Part shown: one piece after another, positions 8,294 to 18,294 of the stretch
Numbering within the stretch: the stretch's first letter is position 1
Layout: each line of letters begins with the position of its first letter
Origin: Pigmentiphaga humi
Lineage (GTDB): Bacteria; Pseudomonadota; Gammaproteobacteria; Burkholderiales; Burkholderiaceae_B
Assembly: GCF_900606115.1 (NCBI RefSeq)
Contig: NZ_UWPJ01000023.1
Location: 62,001 to 126,000 of the forward strand
Direction of reading: 5' to 3'
DNA length: 64,000 bases
Notes under the pieces: generated by a model
Seen by the model: the letters and a program-made list of their open reading frames with translations, nothing else
Told to the model about the DNA's origin: nothing
Databases searched by the model: none
Translations under genes and position numbers: made by a program

Positions 8294-9505
8294 ATGAATT
8301 CGGGGATAGGGATGGATGCATTGAGCGAGCGCGACGTGCGCCGCAACGCACTGGTACTGAGCTGCGCGCAGGCGCTGGGGGGAGCCAATCCGGCCATCGT
8401 GATTTCCCTCGGCGGCCTGGTCGGACAGGCGCTGGCGACCGACAAGGCGTTGGCCACGCTGCCGGTCAGCCTCTACAACCTCGGCCTGGCGCTGGGCACC
8501 ATTCCCGCGGCCATGCTCATGCGCCGCCTGGGGCGGCGCGCGGCCTACATCGTCGGTGCGCTGGTCGGCGCCGTTGCGGGCTGCTTGGCGGCATACAGTA
8601 TTACCGGGAGCCTGTTCGCGCTGTTCTGCCTGGCCACCGCCATCGCCGGCGTGTACGGTTCGTGCGTGCAGAGCTACCGTTTCGGCGCGACTGACGGCGC
8701 CACGCCCGAATTCCGCGCCCGCGCGATTTCCTGGGTCATGGTGGGCGGCCTGGCGGGTTCGGTCATCGGGCCGCAGACCGTCATCTGGACGCGCGACGCC
8801 ATTGCCGGCGTGCCTTTTGCCGGCAGTTTCTTCAGCCAGGCCGTGCTGGCGCTACTGGCGATTCCGGTGCTGCTCATGATGCGGGGCGCAGTGCGTCCGG
8901 CCGCCGAGCGCGGAGGCGGCCGGCCCCTGCGCGAGATCGTGCTGACGCAGCGCTTCGTGGTGGCCGTTGCAGCCGGGATCGTGTCGTTCGGCATGATGAG
9001 CTTCGTGATGACCGCCGCGCCCATCGCCATGGTGGCGTGCGGACATACGGTGGGCGAAGCGGCCCTGGGCATCCAGTGGCACGTCCTGGCCATGTTCGCG
9101 CCCAGCTTCTTCACCGGCCGCCTGATCGCGCGCTACGGCAAGGAGGTCGTGACCATCGTCGGCCTGCTGCTGATGGGTGTTTCCGGCGCGGTGGCCTTGT
9201 CCGGGCTGGGCGTGGCGCACTTCTGGGGATCGCTGGTGTTCCTCGGCGTGGGCTGGAATTTCGGCTTCATCGGCGCCACCGCGCTGGTCACCGACTGCTA
9301 CCGGCCGGAGGAACGGACCCGGGTGCAGGCCGTCAACGATTTCCTGGTGTTCGGTTCGGTCGCGCTGGCCTCGTTTTCTTCGGGCAGGCTGCTCAATGCC
9401 GCCGGTTGGGAAACCATCAACTGGCTGCTCTACCCGGCCATCGCCATCGCCCTGCTGCCGCTGCTATGGCAGATGCGCGCCACCCCCCGGCCAGCGCAAG
9501 GCTGA
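8294..9505 (+). CDS. MFS transporter
   Basis: A 403-residue, about 12-helix major facilitator protein. Visible features include the helix 2-3 motif AAMLMRRLGRRAAYIVGALVG, the helix 4-5 part YGSCVQSYRFGATD, and a second half with related spacing (GRLIARYGKEVVTIVGLLLMG). It lies 88 bp after the flavoreductase in the same direction, behind an AT-rich stretch (TAATAACTTAAACTTATAA) that may hold its own promoter. A second in-frame ATG at 8312 follows GGGATAGGG, so either start is possible. Substrate unknown; a link with the iron/flavin cluster is possible only from position. Confidence 0.75.
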   Translation: MNSGIGMDALSERDVRRNALVLSCAQALGGANPAIVISLGGLVGQALATDKALATLPVSLYNLGLALGTIPAAMLMRRLGRRAAYIVGALVGAVAGCLAAYSITGSLFALFCLATAIAGVYGSCVQSYRFGATDGATPEFRARAISWVMVGGLAGSVIGPQTVIWTRDAIAGVPFAGSFFSQAVLALLAIPVLLMMRGAVRPAAERGGGRPLREIVLTQRFVVAVAAGIVSFGMMSFVMTAAPIAMVACGHTVGEAALGIQWHVLAMFAPSFFTGRLIARYGKEVVTIVGLLLMGVSGAVALSGLGVAHFWGSLVFLGVGWNFGFIGATALVTDCYRPEERTRVQAVNDFLVFGSVALASFSSGRLLNAAGWETINWLLYPAIAIALLPLLWQMRATPRPAQG

Positions 9506-9520
9506 GGCGCGCGGCGGAGC

Positions 9521-9910
9521 TCAATTCATCAGGCCGGAGCGGCCGAACATGCGGGCGGTCTCCACGGCCGACGGGCTGCCCAGCTGCGGATTGGCACCAG
9601 CGTCGAGCAGCGCCTGCACCACATCGTTGCTGCCTTTGAATACCGCACCCGCAAGCGGACTCTGGCCGCGGTCGTTGACCCGGTTGGGATCGGCGCCATG
9701 CGCCAGCAGCGCGCGCACCGTATCGACATGGCCGTGATAGGCGGCCAGCATGATCAGGCTGTCGCCTTTCTCATTGGTCAGATCGGCCGGCGCGCCGGCC
9801 TGCAAATAGGCGGTCAGCACCTCGGTATTGCCCTGGCGGGCGAGGTCGAACAACTTGGCGGCCAGGGCGAGCACGCCCTCGCTGGGCTGGTGGGGATCGG
9901 TCGGATTCAT
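9521..9910 (-). CDS. Small ankyrin-repeat protein
   Basis: A 129-residue soluble protein made almost entirely of about three ankyrin repeats, seen as the recurrent pattern DSLIMLAAYHGHVDTVRALLAHGADP, then QSPLAGAVFKGSNDVVQALLDAGANP, preceded by a first repeat around VLTAYLQAGAPADLTNEKG. Ankyrin repeats bind other proteins; the partner is unknown. It converges with the upstream MFS gene (15 bp between stops) and diverges from the glucan operon. The start is the Met before NPTDPHQPSEG; a longer open frame to 10036 adds low-complexity Arg-rich sequence and is not favoured. Confidence 0.85.
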   Translation of the reverse strand: MNPTDPHQPSEGVLALAAKLFDLARQGNTEVLTAYLQAGAPADLTNEKGDSLIMLAAYHGHVDTVRALLAHGADPNRVNDRGQSPLAGAVFKGSNDVVQALLDAGANPQLGSPSAVETARMFGRSGLMN

Positions 9911-10230
9911 GGCAACGCTCGCTATGAAAACCCCGGGAAGCGGGGTAGATGTTACGGCCCGTGACGAGCGCTCGCTCGCCGCGCAGCGTGGCATGCATAT
10001 TGCGTTTGCCTTCCGCGCGGGCCTCGATGCCCGCAAAAAAACTCGCCGGACGTGTACATCTTACCCATCACGGTAATTTTTTTCGGCGAGGATGTGTTTT
10101 CGTGTCCGCTCGCAGGCCTGCTCGAGCCCGCCGGCGCGGAAGACGGAAGTGCTGCTGTGAACACTTTGGAACCCCTTTTGATCCCTGCCCGGCGCATTGT
10201 GCGAGGGAAGGTCTTTGCCGGAGAACGATC
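9911..10230. other. 320-bp intergenic region between ankyrin gene and glgA
   Basis: A divergent gap that must hold the promoters of the ankyrin gene and of the eight-gene glucan operon. It contains small hairpins (CCCCGGGAAGCGGGG around 9940-9954; CGGGCCTCGATGCCCG around 10018-10033) and an AT-richer patch near 10060-10085 (GGTAATTTTTTTC). I cannot assign convincing -35/-10 elements or an operator. Confidence 0.4.
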
Positions 10231-11772
10231 TTGCTGCCCAGAGTCATGCTAGTAAGTTCAGAGGCCCTGCCGCTCGCCAAGACGGGTGGCCTGGCTGACG
10301 CGGTGAGCGGGCTGACGCGCGCCCTGCGCGATGCGAACGTGGACGCTACGGTGTTCATGCCCGCTTATGAAAGCGCGCTGGACGGCGTCTCGGACCTCAA
10401 GAAGGTTGCCGAACTGCCGGGGCTGATAGGAGGCGATGCGTCGGTATGGGCCGGCTGGGTGGCCGATACCGAGATTCCCGTCTTGTTGCTGCGCAATGAC
10501 GCCATGTACGTGCGGGGCGGCAGCCTCTACCTGGACGCCGCGGGCCGGGAGTTCCACGACAACGGCGTGCGTTTCGCTGCGCTCGCCCAAGCGGCGATGC
10601 GCATCTCGGTGGGCGATACGCCGATCCGCGTTCCGCACGTCGTGCACGCCCAGGACTGGCACGCTGCGCTGACGCCGCTGTACCTGCATGCCGCCGGCGC
10701 CAGGCGGCCCAAGTCGGTCCTGACCATCCACAACCTGGCATTCCAGGGCAACTTCCCGATGGAGTTGGCGGACGCGCTCCACATTCCACAAGGCTACCGG
10801 GGCATGGGCGGCGTGGAGTTCTGGGGCCGTCTGAGTTTCATGAAGGCCGGCCTGATGTACGCCGACCGCATCACCACAGTCAGCAGCACGTATGCGCGCG
10901 AGATCCTGACGCCGCAGTTCGGCAACGGCCTCGAGGGCGTGCTGTCCCAGCGCGCGCACGACCTGCACGCCATTCCCAACGGCGTCGATACCGAAGTCTG
11001 GGATCCCGCAACCGACCCGTTCCTGCCCGAGCATTTTTCGGCGCTCGACATGCGCGGGAAGATCCGCAACAAGCTGGAAATGCAGCAGGCCTTCGGCCTG
11101 CCGACCGATCCCGAGTCGCCGCTGCTGGCGATGGGCAGCCGCCTGACCGCCCAGAAAATGGCCGACCTCGCCGTGCGCGTCCTGCCCATGCTGCTGGCGG
11201 ACCATCCGCGCCTGCAGATCGCCGTGCTGGGATGCGGAGAGCCGGCCATCGAGGCGCAACTGCGCGTGCTGGCCGAGCAGTATCCGCGCAACGTGGGCGT
11301 GCATATCGGTTACGACGAGCGCCGCGCCCATTTGCTGCATGCCGGCGCCGACATGCTGCTGCACGGCAGCCGCTTCGAGCCCTTTGGCCTGACGCCGATC
11401 TATTCCATGCTGTACGGCACGATCCCGATCGCTTCGCGCGTGGGCGGGTTGGCCGATACCATCCGCGGAATGGCCGAAGAAGGCGGGGCGGACCTGGGAC
11501 AGGCGACCGGCATCCTGTTCGACGGCGAGACGCCCGAAGCCATGCGCCGCGCGGTCGAGCGCGCGCTGGCCGAATTCGCGCAGCCGCAGCGCTGGACGGC
11601 GATGCAGAAGAACGGCATGACCACGCATTTCGGCTGGGAGGCCTCGGCGGCCCAATACGTCGAGCTGTACCGCACGCTTGCTCCCGTGGCGCCGGTGGGC
11701 GCGCCCATGGTCGCGCCCAGGATGGAGCCCACGCTGCCCACGACCCTGCACGAAGCGAGGAAGCTGGCCTGA
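10231..11772 (+). CDS. glgA: Glycogen synthase (ADP-glucose type, GT5)
   Basis: A 513-residue glycosyltransferase that elongates alpha-1,4-glucan from ADP-glucose. The N-terminus has the sugar-nucleotide motif LPLAKTGGLADAVSGL with the conserved KTGG Lys; HAQDWHAALTPLYL and the C-terminal SRFEPFGLTPIYSMLYGTIP with SRVGGLADTI are classic GT5 signatures. I start at TTG 10231 because GGAGAACGATC precedes it with ideal spacing and it gives MLPRVMLVSSE, aligned with other GlgA N-termini; an internal ATG lies at 10246. First gene of the coupled glucan/trehalose operon. No glgC, which makes its ADP-glucose, is in the window, so the donor must come from elsewhere. Its TGA overlaps the glgE ATG by one base. 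Confidence 0.95.
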   Translation: MLPRVMLVSSEALPLAKTGGLADAVSGLTRALRDANVDATVFMPAYESALDGVSDLKKVAELPGLIGGDASVWAGWVADTEIPVLLLRNDAMYVRGGSLYLDAAGREFHDNGVRFAALAQAAMRISVGDTPIRVPHVVHAQDWHAALTPLYLHAAGARRPKSVLTIHNLAFQGNFPMELADALHIPQGYRGMGGVEFWGRLSFMKAGLMYADRITTVSSTYAREILTPQFGNGLEGVLSQRAHDLHAIPNGVDTEVWDPATDPFLPEHFSALDMRGKIRNKLEMQQAFGLPTDPESPLLAMGSRLTAQKMADLAVRVLPMLLADHPRLQIAVLGCGEPAIEAQLRVLAEQYPRNVGVHIGYDERRAHLLHAGADMLLHGSRFEPFGLTPIYSMLYGTIPIASRVGGLADTIRGMAEEGGADLGQATGILFDGETPEAMRRAVERALAEFAQPQRWTAMQKNGMTTHFGWEASAAQYVELYRTLAPVAPVGAPMVAPRMEPTLPTTLHEARKLA

Positions 11773-14700
11773 TGACGGAACGCGGCCCGCTAGCTCCCCG
11801 TATCTACCAGTTACGCGCCGCCGTGCTCGGGCCCGTGCTCGGGCCCGATGGAAAACTGGCGGAGACTTGGCTGGACGCGCTCGGGCGTGCCTCGCAACTG
11901 GGTTTCGGACACGTATTGGTCGAGGCTGCAGCCTTGGCGGAAATCGGCGCGGCGGTGCCCGCGCTCGCCGAGGCGGCGCGTGGCTGCCGCCTGGGGCTAT
12001 ACGTGGACTGCATGCTGGAGGGGCAGGCGCCGGCGCCCGATCCCGTTCGCGTGCTCGATCCGCGCAGCCTGAGCCTGGCGGAAACCGAGGCGGCGGCAAG
12101 CAGCGCCGCGCGAGCCTGGGCGGAATCCGCGGCGGCCTGGCATCGCCAGGGCGTCGACGGTTTCCTGCTGCGTGGATTGCAGGCAGTGCCGTTCGAGCGG
12201 CTGCGCGCCGGCGTGTCGGCATTGCGGCAGGGCGATACGGGGCCGGACCTGCTGGCCTGGACGCCCGGGGTCTCGCGGGAAACCGTGCGCGCCCTGCGCG
12301 GCCTGGGATGCGATTACGTATTTTCGTCGCTGGCCTGGTGGGATTTCCGGGATGCCTGGCTGCTCGAAGAATGGCGCGCGCTGGAGCAGGCGGGCGCGGT
12401 TCTGGCTTTTCCCGCCGACCCATACGGACAAGGGTCGGCTGGGGTCGGGGTGCCCGATGCCGCGATACGGGGCCGGGCGGCCCTGCGCGCGCTCTGGGCC
12501 GCGGCGGCATGCGGGGCGGGCTGGCTGGTTCCCATGGATTTCGAACGCCAGGGCCTGGACGGCCGGTCCGGACTCGAGCCGCTGGATCTGGGCGAAGCGA
12601 TCCGGGCCGCCAACCGGTGGCTGGCCCGCCAGCCGGCCGGTCCGCTCGAGTTGCTGCCCCTGAGCGGCGGCTACGGCGAGGTGGCCGCGCTGCTCCGGTC
12701 GGCCGGGCAGGGGCGCGGCCGGCGCAACCACCTGCTGCTGCTCAACGCCAACCTGACGGCGGCGGCGCCGGTCGATTGGGCCGTGATCCAGTCGCGGCTG
12801 CCCGACGCCGCCGCGCAGCCCTCGCGCGCCCGGGCGTCGGCCGGCGGCGTGCCCGGCAGGCTGGAGGCCGGCGCCGTGGCCATCGTCGAACTGGGGTCCG
12901 GACGTCCGGTGCTCTCGGGACAGCCGCGGCGCAAGTCGCTGACGGCGGCGCTGGCGGCGCCGCGCGTGGCGATCGAATCGGTGGGTCCCGTCCTGGACGG
13001 CGGCCGGTTCGCGGTCAAGCGGACCCCCGGCGAGGCCTTGCGCGTGCAGGCCGACATCTTCATGGACGGCCACGACAAACTGGCCGCCTCCTTGTTGTGG
13101 CGCTCGGCCGATGAAGAATCGTGGAGCCGCGTGCCGATGGCGCCTGCCGGCAATGACCGCTGGGAAGGTGTCTGCCGGCCGCAGCGCGTGGGCATGGGGT
13201 ATTACGCGGTACAGGCGTGGCGCGATACCTACGCCACCTTTACCGATGAATTGCGCAAGAAGAGCGGCGCCGGCCAGGACGTGGCGGTAGAACTCGAAGA
13301 GGTCCGCGCCTGGGTGGGCCGCGTCCTGGAAGGCGGCGGCACCCATGCCGATCCGCAGATTCGCGGCGATGCCCGCGAAGCGCTCGCGCAGTTGCCGGCG
13401 TTGCAGTCGGCCGGCCTGCTGGCGTGGCTGTTCTCGCCCGAGGCCGAGGTCTTGATGCGCGCGCTGGATCCGCGCGAGTTCTGCGCATGCTCGGCCGAGA
13501 TGCCGGTGCGCGTGGAGCGCCGCAAAGCGCAGTTCTCCAGCTGGTACGAACTCTTTCCGCGGTCGCAGAGCGGCGATGCGCAGCGCCACGGTACGTTCGC
13601 GGACGTGATCGCGCGCCTGCCCGCGGTGCGCGCGATGGGATTCGACGTGCTGTATTTCCCGCCCATCCATCCCATCGGCCGCAAGAACCGCAAGGGCCGC
13701 AACAATAGTCTCGCCGCGGGCCCCGACGATCCGGGCAGTCCCTACGCGATAGGCTCGGAGGCGGGCGGCCATGACGCCATCCATCCCGAGCTGGGCACGC
13801 TGGAGGATTTCCGTGCGCTGGTGGAGGCGGCGGGGCGGCAGGGCCTGGAGATCGCGCTCGATTTCGCCATCCAGTGTTCGCCCGACCATCCCTGGCTGGC
13901 CGAGCATCCGGACTGGTTCGCCTGGCGCGCCGACGGCTCGCTGCGCTATGCCGAGAATCCTCCCAAGAAATACGAAGACATCGTCAACGTCGACTTCTAC
14001 GCGCGCGGCCGCGATGCCGCGCCCGGCCTGTGGCTGGCGCTGCTCGACGTGGTGCTGTTCTGGGCCAGGGAGGGCGTGCGCATCTTCCGGGTGGACAATC
14101 CCCATACCAAGCCGCTGCCGTTCTGGGAATGGCTGATCGCGCAGGTGCATGCGCGCCATCCGGACGCGGTGTTCCTGTCGGAAGCCTTCACGCGGCCCAA
14201 GATGATGTATCGGCTCGCCAAGCTGGGATTCTCGCAGTCTTATACCTATTTCACCTGGCGCGAACACAAGCGGGAACTGACCGAGTACCTTGAGGAAATT
14301 TCCCGGCCGCCGGTCTCGGACCTGTTCCGGCCGAATTTCTTCGTCAACACGCCGGACATCAATCCGCGCTTTCTGCAGGTCTCGGGGCGCGCGGGCTTCT
14401 TGATCCGGGCCGCGCTGGCCGCCACGATGGCGGGGTCGTGGGGCGTGTACAGCGGTTTCGAGCTGTGCGAGGCCGCGCCGGTGCCGGGCAAGGAGGAATA
14501 CCTCGATTCCGAGAAGTACGAGATCCGCGCCTGGGACTGGCAGCGGCCCGGCAACATCGTGGCCGAGGTGGCCGCGCTGAACGGCATCCGCCGCGACAAT
14601 CCGGCGTTGCACATCCATACAGGCATCGATTTCCTCAACACGGATAATGACCAGGTGCTGGCCTACACCCGGTCGACGCCCGAGCACGACAACGTGGTCC

Positions 14701-14906
14701 TGGTGGTGGTGAGCCTGGATCCCCATGGCGGACAGGGGGCCCACGTCGAATTGCCGCTGTGGACGTTCGGCCTGCCCGACGACGGCAGCCTGCATGCCGA
14801 AGACCTGCTGCACGGCTACCGCTTCGACTGGCACGGCAAGATGCAATACGTATGGCTGGAGCCCCACGGTCCCTATGCGATATGGCGAATCGGCCGGAAG
14901 GGCTGA
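11772..14906 (+). CDS. glgE: Maltose-1-phosphate maltosyltransferase GlgE with long N-terminal extension
   Basis: A 1044-residue GH13-type enzyme that moves maltosyl units from alpha-maltose 1-phosphate to glucan ends. Residues from about 396 onward match ordinary GlgE (about 650-700 residues): an N-domain with VQADIFMDGHDKL, then FDVLYFPPIHPIGRKNRKGRNN, the nucleophile in VRIFRVDNPHTKP (Asp775), the acid/base in FLSEAFTRPKMM (Glu804) and Asp862 in NTPDINP. The first 395 residues are extra; WLDALGRASQLGFGHVLVE, WHRQGVDGFLLRGL and GCDYVFSSLAWWDFRDAWLLEEW resemble a worn-down alpha-amylase (beta/alpha)8 barrel without clear catalytic acids. Similar long forms occur in other Burkholderiales as far as I recall. 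Second gene in the operon, overlapping glgA by one base. Confidence 0.95.
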   Translation: MTERGPLAPRIYQLRAAVLGPVLGPDGKLAETWLDALGRASQLGFGHVLVEAAALAEIGAAVPALAEAARGCRLGLYVDCMLEGQAPAPDPVRVLDPRSLSLAETEAAASSAARAWAESAAAWHRQGVDGFLLRGLQAVPFERLRAGVSALRQGDTGPDLLAWTPGVSRETVRALRGLGCDYVFSSLAWWDFRDAWLLEEWRALEQAGAVLAFPADPYGQGSAGVGVPDAAIRGRAALRALWAAAACGAGWLVPMDFERQGLDGRSGLEPLDLGEAIRAANRWLARQPAGPLELLPLSGGYGEVAALLRSAGQGRGRRNHLLLLNANLTAAAPVDWAVIQSRLPDAAAQPSRARASAGGVPGRLEAGAVAIVELGSGRPVLSGQPRRKSLTAALAAPRVAIESVGPVLDGGRFAVKRTPGEALRVQADIFMDGHDKLAASLLWRSADEESWSRVPMAPAGNDRWEGVCRPQRVGMGYYAVQAWRDTYATFTDELRKKSGAGQDVAVELEEVRAWVGRVLEGGGTHADPQIRGDAREALAQLPALQSAGLLAWLFSPEAEVLMRALDPREFCACSAEMPVRVERRKAQFSSWYELFPRSQSGDAQRHGTFADVIARLPAVRAMGFDVLYFPPIHPIGRKNRKGRNNSLAAGPDDPGSPYAIGSEAGGHDAIHPELGTLEDFRALVEAAGRQGLEIALDFAIQCSPDHPWLAEHPDWFAWRADGSLRYAENPPKKYEDIVNVDFYARGRDAAPGLWLALLDVVLFWAREGVRIFRVDNPHTKPLPFWEWLIAQVHARHPDAVFLSEAFTRPKMMYRLAKLGFSQSYTYFTWREHKRELTEYLEEISRPPVSDLFRPNFFVNTPDINPRFLQVSGRAGFLIRAALAATMAGSWGVYSGFELCEAAPVPGKEEYLDSEKYEIRAWDWQRPGNIVAEVAALNGIRRDNPALHIHTGIDFLNTDNDQVLAYTRSTPEHDNVVLVVVSLDPHGGQGAHVELPLWTFGLPDDGSLHAEDLLHGYRFDWHGKMQYVWLEPHGPYAIWRIGRKG

Positions 14907-14922
14907 TGGCAAGCGAGGAAGC

Positions 14923-17900
14923 ATGAACGGCAAGCGAGAGACCTCTGCGAAGGCGGTGAACCGGGGCGATCCGCTCTGGTACAAGGATGCGGTGATCTAT
15001 CAGCTCCATGTGAAGTCTTTCTTCGACGCCAACAACGACGGCGTGGGCGACTTCCCCGGCCTGATGGCCAAGCTGGACTACATCGCCGAACTGGGCGTGG
15101 ACACCATCTGGCTCCTGCCTTTCTATCCGTCGCCGCGCCGCGACGACGGCTACGACATCGCCGAGTATCGCGGCGTGCATCCCGACTACGGCGACCTCTC
15201 CGACGTCAAGCGCTTCATCGCTGCCGCGCACGAACGCGGCATGCGCGTGATCACCGAACTGGTGGTCAACCACACCTCCGACCAGCACCCGTGGTTCCAG
15301 CGCGCGCGCCATGCCAAGCCCGGTTCGGCTGCGCGCAATTTCTACGTATGGTCGGATACCGACCAGGCCTATGCCGGCACGCGCATCATCTTCCTCGATA
15401 CCGAGAAATCGAACTGGACCTGGGATCCGGTGGCGGGCGCGTATTTCTGGCATCGCTTCTATTCGCACCAGCCCGACCTGAACTACGACAATCCGCGCGT
15501 GCTCAAGGCCGTGCTGAGCGTCATGCACTTCTGGCTCGACCTGGGCGTGGACGGCCTGCGGCTGGACGCCGTGCCCTACCTGATCGAGCGCGAAGGAACG
15601 AACAACGAGAACCTGCCCGAGACGCATCAGATACTCAAGCGCATACGCGAGGACCTGAACACCTCCTACAGCGACAGGATGCTGCTGGCCGAGGCCAACC
15701 AGTGGCCCGAGGATGCCCAGGAATACTTCGGCCAGGGCGACGAGTGCCACATGTCGTTCCACTTCCCGCTGATGCCGCGCATGTACATGTCCATCGCGCG
15801 GGAAGACCGCTTTCCCATCACCGACATCATGCAGCAGACGCCGGACATTCCGGCCGACTGCCAGTGGGCCATCTTCCTGCGCAACCACGACGAACTGACG
15901 CTGGAAATGGTCACCAGCAGCGAGCGCGACTACCTGTGGGAAGTCTATGCGGCCGACAGGCGCGCGCGCATCAACCTGGGCATAAGGCGGCGCCTGTCGC
16001 CCCTGCTCGAGCACGACCGTCGGCGCATCGAGCTGATGAACAGCCTGCTGCTGACCATGCCCGGCACGCCGGTGATCTATTACGGTGACGAAATCGGCAT
16101 GGGCGACAACTTCCACCTGGGGGACCGTGATGGCGTGCGCACGCCGATGCAATGGTCGCCGGACCGCAACGGCGGGTTCTCGCGCGCCGACCCCGAAAGA
16201 CTGGTGCTGCCGCCGTTGATGGGGACGCTGTACGGCTACGAGGCCGTCAACGTCGAAGCGCAGGCGGGCGATGCCCACTCGCTGCTGAACTGGACGCGCC
16301 GCATGCTCGCCAAGCGGCGCCAGTACCGTGTGTTCGGGCGTGGAGCGCTGCGTTTTCTCCACCCGGGCAACCGCAAGATCCTCGCCTATCTGCGCGAGCA
16401 CGAAAGCGTCGCCATCCTGTGTGTGGCCAATCTCTCGCATACGCCCCAGGCGGTCGAGCTCGACCTGGCCGAATTCGAGGGCCGCGTGCCGGTCGAGCTG
16501 ATGGGGGGCACCTCGTTTCCGGCCATCGGGCGTCTGACCTACCTGTTGACCCTGCCGCCCTACGGCTTCTATTGGTTCGAGCTGAGCGCCAGCGCCGCGC
16601 CGCCGAGCTGGCACCTGGCCACCGCCGACCAGCTGCACGAATTCCGCACCCTGGTGCTGCGCGGCAAGACCGGCTACGAGCTGACGATGGAGTCGCGCCG
16701 GACGCTGGAGCACGCAGTGTTGCCCGAGTATCTGTCCCTGCGCCGCTGGTTCGCCTCCAAGAACGAGCGCATCGGCGCCGGCCGCGTGGCCTATGGCGTG
16801 CGCCTGCCCGCGCAGGAGGAACTCTATCTGGCGGAAGTGGAAGCCGACCTGGGCGACCGGCGCGAGCGCTACGTCGTGCCGCTGGGCCTGATCTGGGAAG
16901 AGACGCTGCCGCTGCTGCAGCAGCAATTGGCGCTGGCGCGCGTGCGGCGCGGCGCCCAGGTGGGCATGGTCACCGATGCGTTCAGCCTGCCCGGCTTTGC
17001 GGTCGCGGTGATGGACAGCCTGCGGCAGGGCGTGGAGCTGGAATCGCGCAGCGCAGGCGACGATGGCGGCACGGCGCGCATCCGCTTCCTGCCCGAGGCG
17101 GGACTGGCCGACGTGACCGTCGACCCGAGCGCCATCGATTGGCTCTCCGCCGAGCAGTCGAACAGTTCGCTGGTCATCGGCAACCAGGCCGTCCTGAAGA
17201 TCGTGCGGCGGGTGACCGCCGGCGTCCATCCGGAAGGCGAGATGACTCGCTACCTGACGCGGATGGGCTATCGCAATGCCGCTGCGCTGCTGGGCGAAGT
17301 GGTGCGGGTGGACGAGGAGGGTACGCCCCACACGCTGATGCTGGTGCAGCAGTACGTCGGCAACCAGGGCGATGCATGGAACTGGACGCTGGATTATCTG
17401 CGGCGCACGCTGGACGATGCCGCGCTGGTCGACGAAAGCGACGAGGAATACCGGCAGGAATTGCGCGGCTATGCGGCGCTGGCATCGGCCATGGGCCGGC
17501 GCCTGGGCGAGTTGCACGCGACGCTGGCTCAGCCCAGCGAGGATCCGGCCTTTGCGCCGGTGGCGGCCGGCCCGGCGGACGTCGCGCAGTGGGCGGACGA
17601 TGCCCGACAGAGCCTGGACCGCGCCATGGCCATCCTCGCCGCCCGGCAGGACTGGGGAGAGCTTGCGCCCGAGGCCGGCTTGCTGCTGGCGCACCGCGAG
17701 CACCTGGATGCGGCGCTCCGGCAACTGGGCGCCCGCCTGGACGGCGCTTGGCTGACGCGGGTCCATGGCGATTTCCATCTGGGCCAGGTGCTGGTGGTGC
17801 AGAACGACGTCTTCATCATCGATTTCGAGGGCGAGCCCGCCCGCACCATGGAAGAGCGCCGGCGCAAGAGCAATCCGCTGCGCGACGTGGCCGGGCTGCT

Positions 17901-18294
17901 GCGCTCGTTCGACTATGCCGCCGCGGTGGCGCAGCGAGCGCCCGATGCCGCCGTGCCCGATGCGGGCACGCTGCCGCTGGCTGGTCCCGCCGGGGAAGCG
18001 CTCGCGCAGCGCCGCAGCCTGCTGCTGGAGCGCTTCAGGAAAGAGGCGAGCCGCGCCTTCCTGGAGGCCTACCAGGAGGTCGCGGACGCGGCGCCCGTGC
18101 CCTGGGCGAGTCCCGCGGACGTAGAGACGCTGCTCCTGCTGTTCCTGATCGAGAAGGCGGCCTACGAAGTGGCTTACGAGGCCGCCAACCGCCCGGCCTG
18201 GATAGGCGTGCCGCTGCGCGGCCTGGCGGCGTTGGCCGCCCGGCTCGACCCGGACATGCAAAGGAAGGAAGAGATTGACGGACCTCAGCCCTGA
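14923..18294 (+). CDS. treS: Trehalose synthase - maltokinase fusion (TreS-Mak)
   Basis: A 1123-residue fusion. The N-terminal half (to about residue 560) is trehalose synthase/alpha-amylase-type GH13, interconverting trehalose and maltose: [35 protein letters not shown], nucleophile Asp215 in [10 protein letters not shown], Glu257 in [11 protein letters not shown], Asp323 in [11 protein letters not shown]. The C-terminal half is maltokinase (Mak/Pep2), which phosphorylates maltose for GlgE: a kinase-like fold with [13 protein letters not shown] (catalytic Asp) and [29 protein letters not shown]. Fusing the two activities channels trehalose to maltose 1-phosphate. It starts 16 bp after glgE with AGCGAGGAAG as ribosome site, and glgB begins inside its last codons. 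Confidence 0.96.
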   Translation: MNGKRETSAKAVNRGDPLWYKDAVIYQLHVKSFFDANNDGVGDFPGLMAKLDYIAELGVDTIWLLPFYPSPRRDDGYDIAEYRGVHPDYGDLSDVKRFIAAAHERGMRVITELVVNHTSDQHPWFQRARHAKPGSAARNFYVWSDTDQAYAGTRIIFLDTEKSNWTWDPVAGAYFWHRFYSHQPDLNYDNPRVLKAVLSVMHFWLDLGVDGLRLDAVPYLIEREGTNNENLPETHQILKRIREDLNTSYSDRMLLAEANQWPEDAQEYFGQGDECHMSFHFPLMPRMYMSIAREDRFPITDIMQQTPDIPADCQWAIFLRNHDELTLEMVTSSERDYLWEVYAADRRARINLGIRRRLSPLLEHDRRRIELMNSLLLTMPGTPVIYYGDEIGMGDNFHLGDRDGVRTPMQWSPDRNGGFSRADPERLVLPPLMGTLYGYEAVNVEAQAGDAHSLLNWTRRMLAKRRQYRVFGRGALRFLHPGNRKILAYLREHESVAILCVANLSHTPQAVELDLAEFEGRVPVELMGGTSFPAIGRLTYLLTLPPYGFYWFELSASAAPPSWHLATADQLHEFRTLVLRGKTGYELTMESRRTLEHAVLPEYLSLRRWFASKNERIGAGRVAYGVRLPAQEELYLAEVEADLGDRRERYVVPLGLIWEETLPLLQQQLALARVRRGAQVGMVTDAFSLPGFAVAVMDSLRQGVELESRSAGDDGGTARIRFLPEAGLADVTVDPSAIDWLSAEQSNSSLVIGNQAVLKIVRRVTAGVHPEGEMTRYLTRMGYRNAAALLGEVVRVDEEGTPHTLMLVQQYVGNQGDAWNWTLDYLRRTLDDAALVDESDEEYRQELRGYAALASAMGRRLGELHATLAQPSEDPAFAPVAAGPADVAQWADDARQSLDRAMAILAARQDWGELAPEAGLLLAHREHLDAALRQLGARLDGAWLTRVHGDFHLGQVLVVQNDVFIIDFEGEPARTMEERRRKSNPLRDVAGLLRSFDYAAAVAQRAPDAAVPDAGTLPLAGPAGEALAQRRSLLLERFRKEASRAFLEAYQEVADAAPVPWASPADVETLLLLFLIEKAAYEVAYEAANRPAWIGVPLRGLAALAARLDPDMQRKEEIDGPQP

